In this document: positions 62,224 through 64,000 of the stretch, in pieces
Numbering within the stretch: position 1 is the first letter of the stretch
How the letters are laid out: every line of letters begins with the position of its first letter
Assembly (NCBI RefSeq): GCF_000969415.1
Contig: NZ_JZEX01000157.1
Span: 40,805-104,804, forward strand
DNA length: 64,000 nucleotides
Direction: 5' to 3'
DNA from: Devosia geojensis
Lineage (GTDB): Bacteria; Pseudomonadota; Alphaproteobacteria; Rhizobiales; Devosiaceae
Position numbers and translations under genes: made by a program
The notes under the pieces: model-generated
The model's database searches: none
Seen by the model: only the letters and a program-made list of their open reading frames with translations
What the model was told of the DNA's origin: nothing

Positions 62224-62427
62224 TCAGGAATCGGTGTCATCGTCCTGAAAAATCGCTTCGATCGTCTCGCCCAGAAGCCTCGCAATCTTGAAGGCGAGAG
62301 GCAGAGAAGGATCGAAGCGGCCGCTTTCGATGGCGATGATCGACTGCCTCGAAACACCGAGTTTATCTCCGAGGACCGCCTGTGACCAACCACGGGCGGT
62401 TCTCAATTCCTTGAGCCGGTTCTTCAA
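62224..62427 (-). CDS. Xre-family helix-turn-helix regulator
   Basis: A 67-residue protein consisting almost only of an Xre/Cro helix-turn-helix: RTARGWSQAVLGDKLGVSRQ, then SIIAIESGRFDPSLPLAFKI, ending in an acidic tail. The TTG start overlaps the stop of the upstream membrane-protein gene by four bases. Pairs of a small membrane protein and such a short regulator are common; the regulator likely controls its own operon through the repeats at 62850-62891. Confidence 0.8.
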   Translation of the reverse strand: MKNRLKELRTARGWSQAVLGDKLGVSRQSIIAIESGRFDPSLPLAFKIARLLGETIEAIFQDDDTDS

Positions 62428-62822
62428 GCTTCCCGGCCTTCCAGGCGGGAAAAATAAAGCGCACCGATCGAATATGCGGCCCAGTAGATGGGATTGAGCC
62501 AGAACATCGGGATCCCTGCCGCGTCCACGAACAGCTCGAAATACCCCCATGCCGAGGCCAGCAGCAGAAGCACCGTCAGGCCGAAGAATATCGCCTTGAG
62601 TTGGATGCTGCGCAGATACTCGTCGATCTCCCAGAGGTAACGCCATAGAGCCCATAACGGCGTCAGAAGAGCGGCGATGGGCAGGATGCTGCCGATCCAC
62701 AGCAAAGGCGTGGAAACGGCGTCCGTTTCCTCGGCCCACCTCAGGACTAGGCTGAACAGAAGAAAAATCGCCATCGACACTGCCGTCACGGTAACGAAAC
62801 GCCGATTGGAGTGACTTTGCAT
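62424..62822 (-). CDS. four-helix membrane protein paired with Xre regulator
   Basis: A 132-residue protein with about four transmembrane helices (residues about 12-28, 42-60, 77-95, 106-123) and no recognised enzymatic motif. It overlaps the Xre gene by four bases and is first in the operon. Its role might be a sensor for, or target of, the regulator. Not recognised as a named family. Confidence 0.75.
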   Translation of the reverse strand: MQSHSNRRFVTVTAVSMAIFLLFSLVLRWAEETDAVSTPLLWIGSILPIAALLTPLWALWRYLWEIDEYLRSIQLKAIFFGLTVLLLLASAWGYFELFVDAAGIPMFWLNPIYWAAYSIGALYFSRLEGREA

Positions 62823-62849
62823 GAAGCGCGTCTCCTTCGAGTAAGGTGT

Positions 62850-62891
62850 ACTTTACATTGCCAGGTCGCTTTGTCAAGTTAGCTTTACATT
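62850..62891 (-). promoter_or_regulatory. promoter with two direct repeats upstream of membrane/Xre operon
   Basis: On the minus strand TTGACA (62872-62877) and TAAAGT (62850-62855) are spaced by 16 bases. The sequence AATGTAAAG occurs twice (62851-62859 and 62883-62891), 32 bases apart, one copy overlapping the -10 element and one just upstream of -35, as expected for a repressor site. Confidence 0.6.
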
Positions 62892-62942
62892 ACCGGGCGG
62901 CTGCGCCACCTCGCTGCCTCGCCGAAACGGCCTTGTGGCGGA

Positions 62943-63908
62943 CTAGCCGTTCAGTAGGATGACCACCTTGCCGATGGTATGGCCCTCGCCTACCCGGCGC
63001 AGGGCCTTGGCGCCTTCGGCCAGCGGCCAGGTGCTGTCGACGATAGCCTTCAACTCGCCTCGCACACAGCGGGCGGCGAGATCGTCGAGGCCGGCGATCG
63101 TCGGCTTGTGCACCAGGATGCCGAGGCTCTGGCCGTTGCGCTTGCCGACGGCGCCGCCGAACACCGCCACCTGCAGCAACGCACCGATCCTGCCGCCGAT
63201 GACGACAAGATTGCCGCCGGGGTTCAGCGCCCGCGCGAAAGCCGAGGGCGAGCGCATGGCGATGACGTCGAGGATGAGGTCGTAGAGTTCGTTCTCGGCG
63301 GTGAAATCGGTCGTGCGGTAGTCGATGAAGCGGTTGGCGCCGAGCGCCAGCAGCGCCTCGCGCTTATCGGCGCGGTCGACGGCGGTGACGTGCGCGCCGG
63401 CGTGCTTCGCCAACTGGATGGCGAACGTCCCCACTCCTCCACCTGCCCCGTTGATCAGCACCCGCTCGCCGGGCTTGAGATCGCGCTTCTGTAAGCCCTT
63501 GAGGGCGAGCAATCCGGCCTGCGGCAAGGCCGCGGCTTGCGTAAAGCCGAGCGCTTCGGGCTTGATGGCAAGCGCATCGGCCTTGGCGGCAACGTATTCG
63601 GCGAACCCGCCCCAGTCGCCTTCGGAAATGTCGCCGAAGACGGCGTCGCCGACCTTGAGGCGCTCGACGCCCTCACCGACCGCGACGACCGTTCCGGCGA
63701 TGTCGGCTCCGAGAATCCTGTGCGGCGGCTTGAAGAGACCGCCGACGCGGCCGAGCATGCTGCCGACCATCAGGTCCCAGTCCCAGGAATTGACCGAGGA
63801 CGCGGCGACGCGCACCAGCACTTCGCCGGCAGCGGGCGCGGGCACGGGCACGTCCTCGAGCCGCAGGGTTTCGGGAGGGCCATATGTGTCGTAGACCAGC
63901 GCCCGCAT
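62943..63908 (-). CDS. NADPH-dependent quinone oxidoreductase-like protein (MDR family)
   Basis: A 321-residue medium-chain dehydrogenase/reductase of the zinc-free quinone oxidoreductase type. The N-terminal GroES-like fold includes ILGADIAGTVVAVGEGVERL and the nucleotide-binding GAGGGVGTFAIQLAKHAGA is present; the zinc-ligand cysteines of alcohol dehydrogenases are absent. The physiological substrate is unknown. The upstream gap to the window end holds a palindromic repeat. Confidence 0.85.
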   Translation of the reverse strand: MRALVYDTYGPPETLRLEDVPVPAPAAGEVLVRVAASSVNSWDWDLMVGSMLGRVGGLFKPPHRILGADIAGTVVAVGEGVERLKVGDAVFGDISEGDWGGFAEYVAAKADALAIKPEALGFTQAAALPQAGLLALKGLQKRDLKPGERVLINGAGGGVGTFAIQLAKHAGAHVTAVDRADKREALLALGANRFIDYRTTDFTAENELYDLILDVIAMRSPSAFARALNPGGNLVVIGGRIGALLQVAVFGGAVGKRNGQSLGILVHKPTIAGLDDLAARCVRGELKAIVDSTWPLAEGAKALRRVGEGHTIGKVVILLNG

Positions 63909-63964
63909 GCCCTCGCCTCCCGCCTGGGTGTGTCAGGTTTATGGGAATTGGCGGCTCCATCGCC

Positions 63965-64000
63965 TCCCTCCCCCTTGAGGGGAGGGATTGAGGGTGGGGG
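63965..64000. repeat. GC-rich palindromic repeat at window end (partial)
   Basis: CCCTCCCCCTTGAGGGGAGGG forms a hairpin, followed by ATTGAGGGTGGGGG. It is a different palindrome from the 121/122-bp element and is cut by the window edge. Confidence 0.6.

Overview
The window is GC-rich, densely coded chromosomal DNA of an alphaproteobacterium. Several gene orders fit the Hyphomicrobiales (Rhizobiales): nuoH-N followed by birA and rnj, ntrBC-ntrYX-hfq-hflX, pdhA-pdhB-pdhC with lipoyl domains on both E1-beta and E2, and rlpA/dacA/tmk/holB/metG/tatD. A Devosia-like organism is plausible, but that is inferred from remembered synteny and was not tested. Most of the window is housekeeping core. I see no prophage, insertion sequence, CRISPR array, tRNA or rRNA gene.

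Layout. 1-7148: the end of the complex I operon (nuoH, partial at the window edge, to nuoN). 7149-14036: birA, ribonuclease J, a DUF1467 membrane protein, proS and the lipoprotein exporter genes lolC-lolD, with a small YjbR-type gene on the other strand. 14116-18654: an EAL-domain cyclic-di-GMP phosphodiesterase, malic enzyme maeB and the division protein ftsB. 18770-24792: the pyruvate dehydrogenase cluster pdhA-pdhB-pdhC-(SGNH hydrolase)-lpdA. 24862-28861: an oxidoreductase, two tandem GlsB-type membrane proteins, lipoyl synthase lipA, a COQ10-like protein, a VOC protein and an unknown membrane protein. 28858-30559 (minus): pncC and ispDF. 30733-39973: dusB-ntrB-ntrC, ntrY-ntrX and hfq-hflX, which together form the nitrogen two-component region and the RNA chaperone. 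39983-45579 (minus): mazG, a GNAT protein and a sulfate ABC transporter (cysP-T-W-A). 45821-54278 (mostly minus): an MBL-fold hydrolase, tatD, metG, holB, tmk, dacA and rlpA, interrupted by a plus-strand DUF4037-like gene. 54551-59743: cobalamin-dependent metH, a translationally coupled small protein of unknown function, and folD. 59905-64000: a six-cysteine secreted protein, AMP nucleosidase, a membrane-protein/Xre regulator pair and a quinone-oxidoreductase-like enzyme.

Functional links. lipA makes the lipoyl groups carried by PdhB and PdhC; lpdA reoxidises them and the NADH feeds complex I. maeB supplies pyruvate. folD and metH belong to one-carbon and methionine metabolism. The cys transporter supplies sulfur for cysteine, methionine and lipoate. 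ntrBC/ntrYX and hfq are global regulators.

Leads outside ordinary annotation. (1) A palindromic repeat of about 121 bp is inserted in frame in the inter-domain linker of pdhC; a sister copy of about 122 bp lies between the metH-linked gene and folD. (2) Two strong hairpins with T-tracts on the minus strand (10361-10382 and 60414-60444) end transcripts for which no gene is annotated, so unannotated small RNAs are possible. (3) A perfect 16-bp palindrome lies just upstream of metH. (4) NtrX lacks GAFTGA and has a degenerate Walker B. (5) A DUF4037-like gene and a 38-nt interrupted hairpin split the dacA-tmk cluster. No complete novel defence or mobile system is visible.
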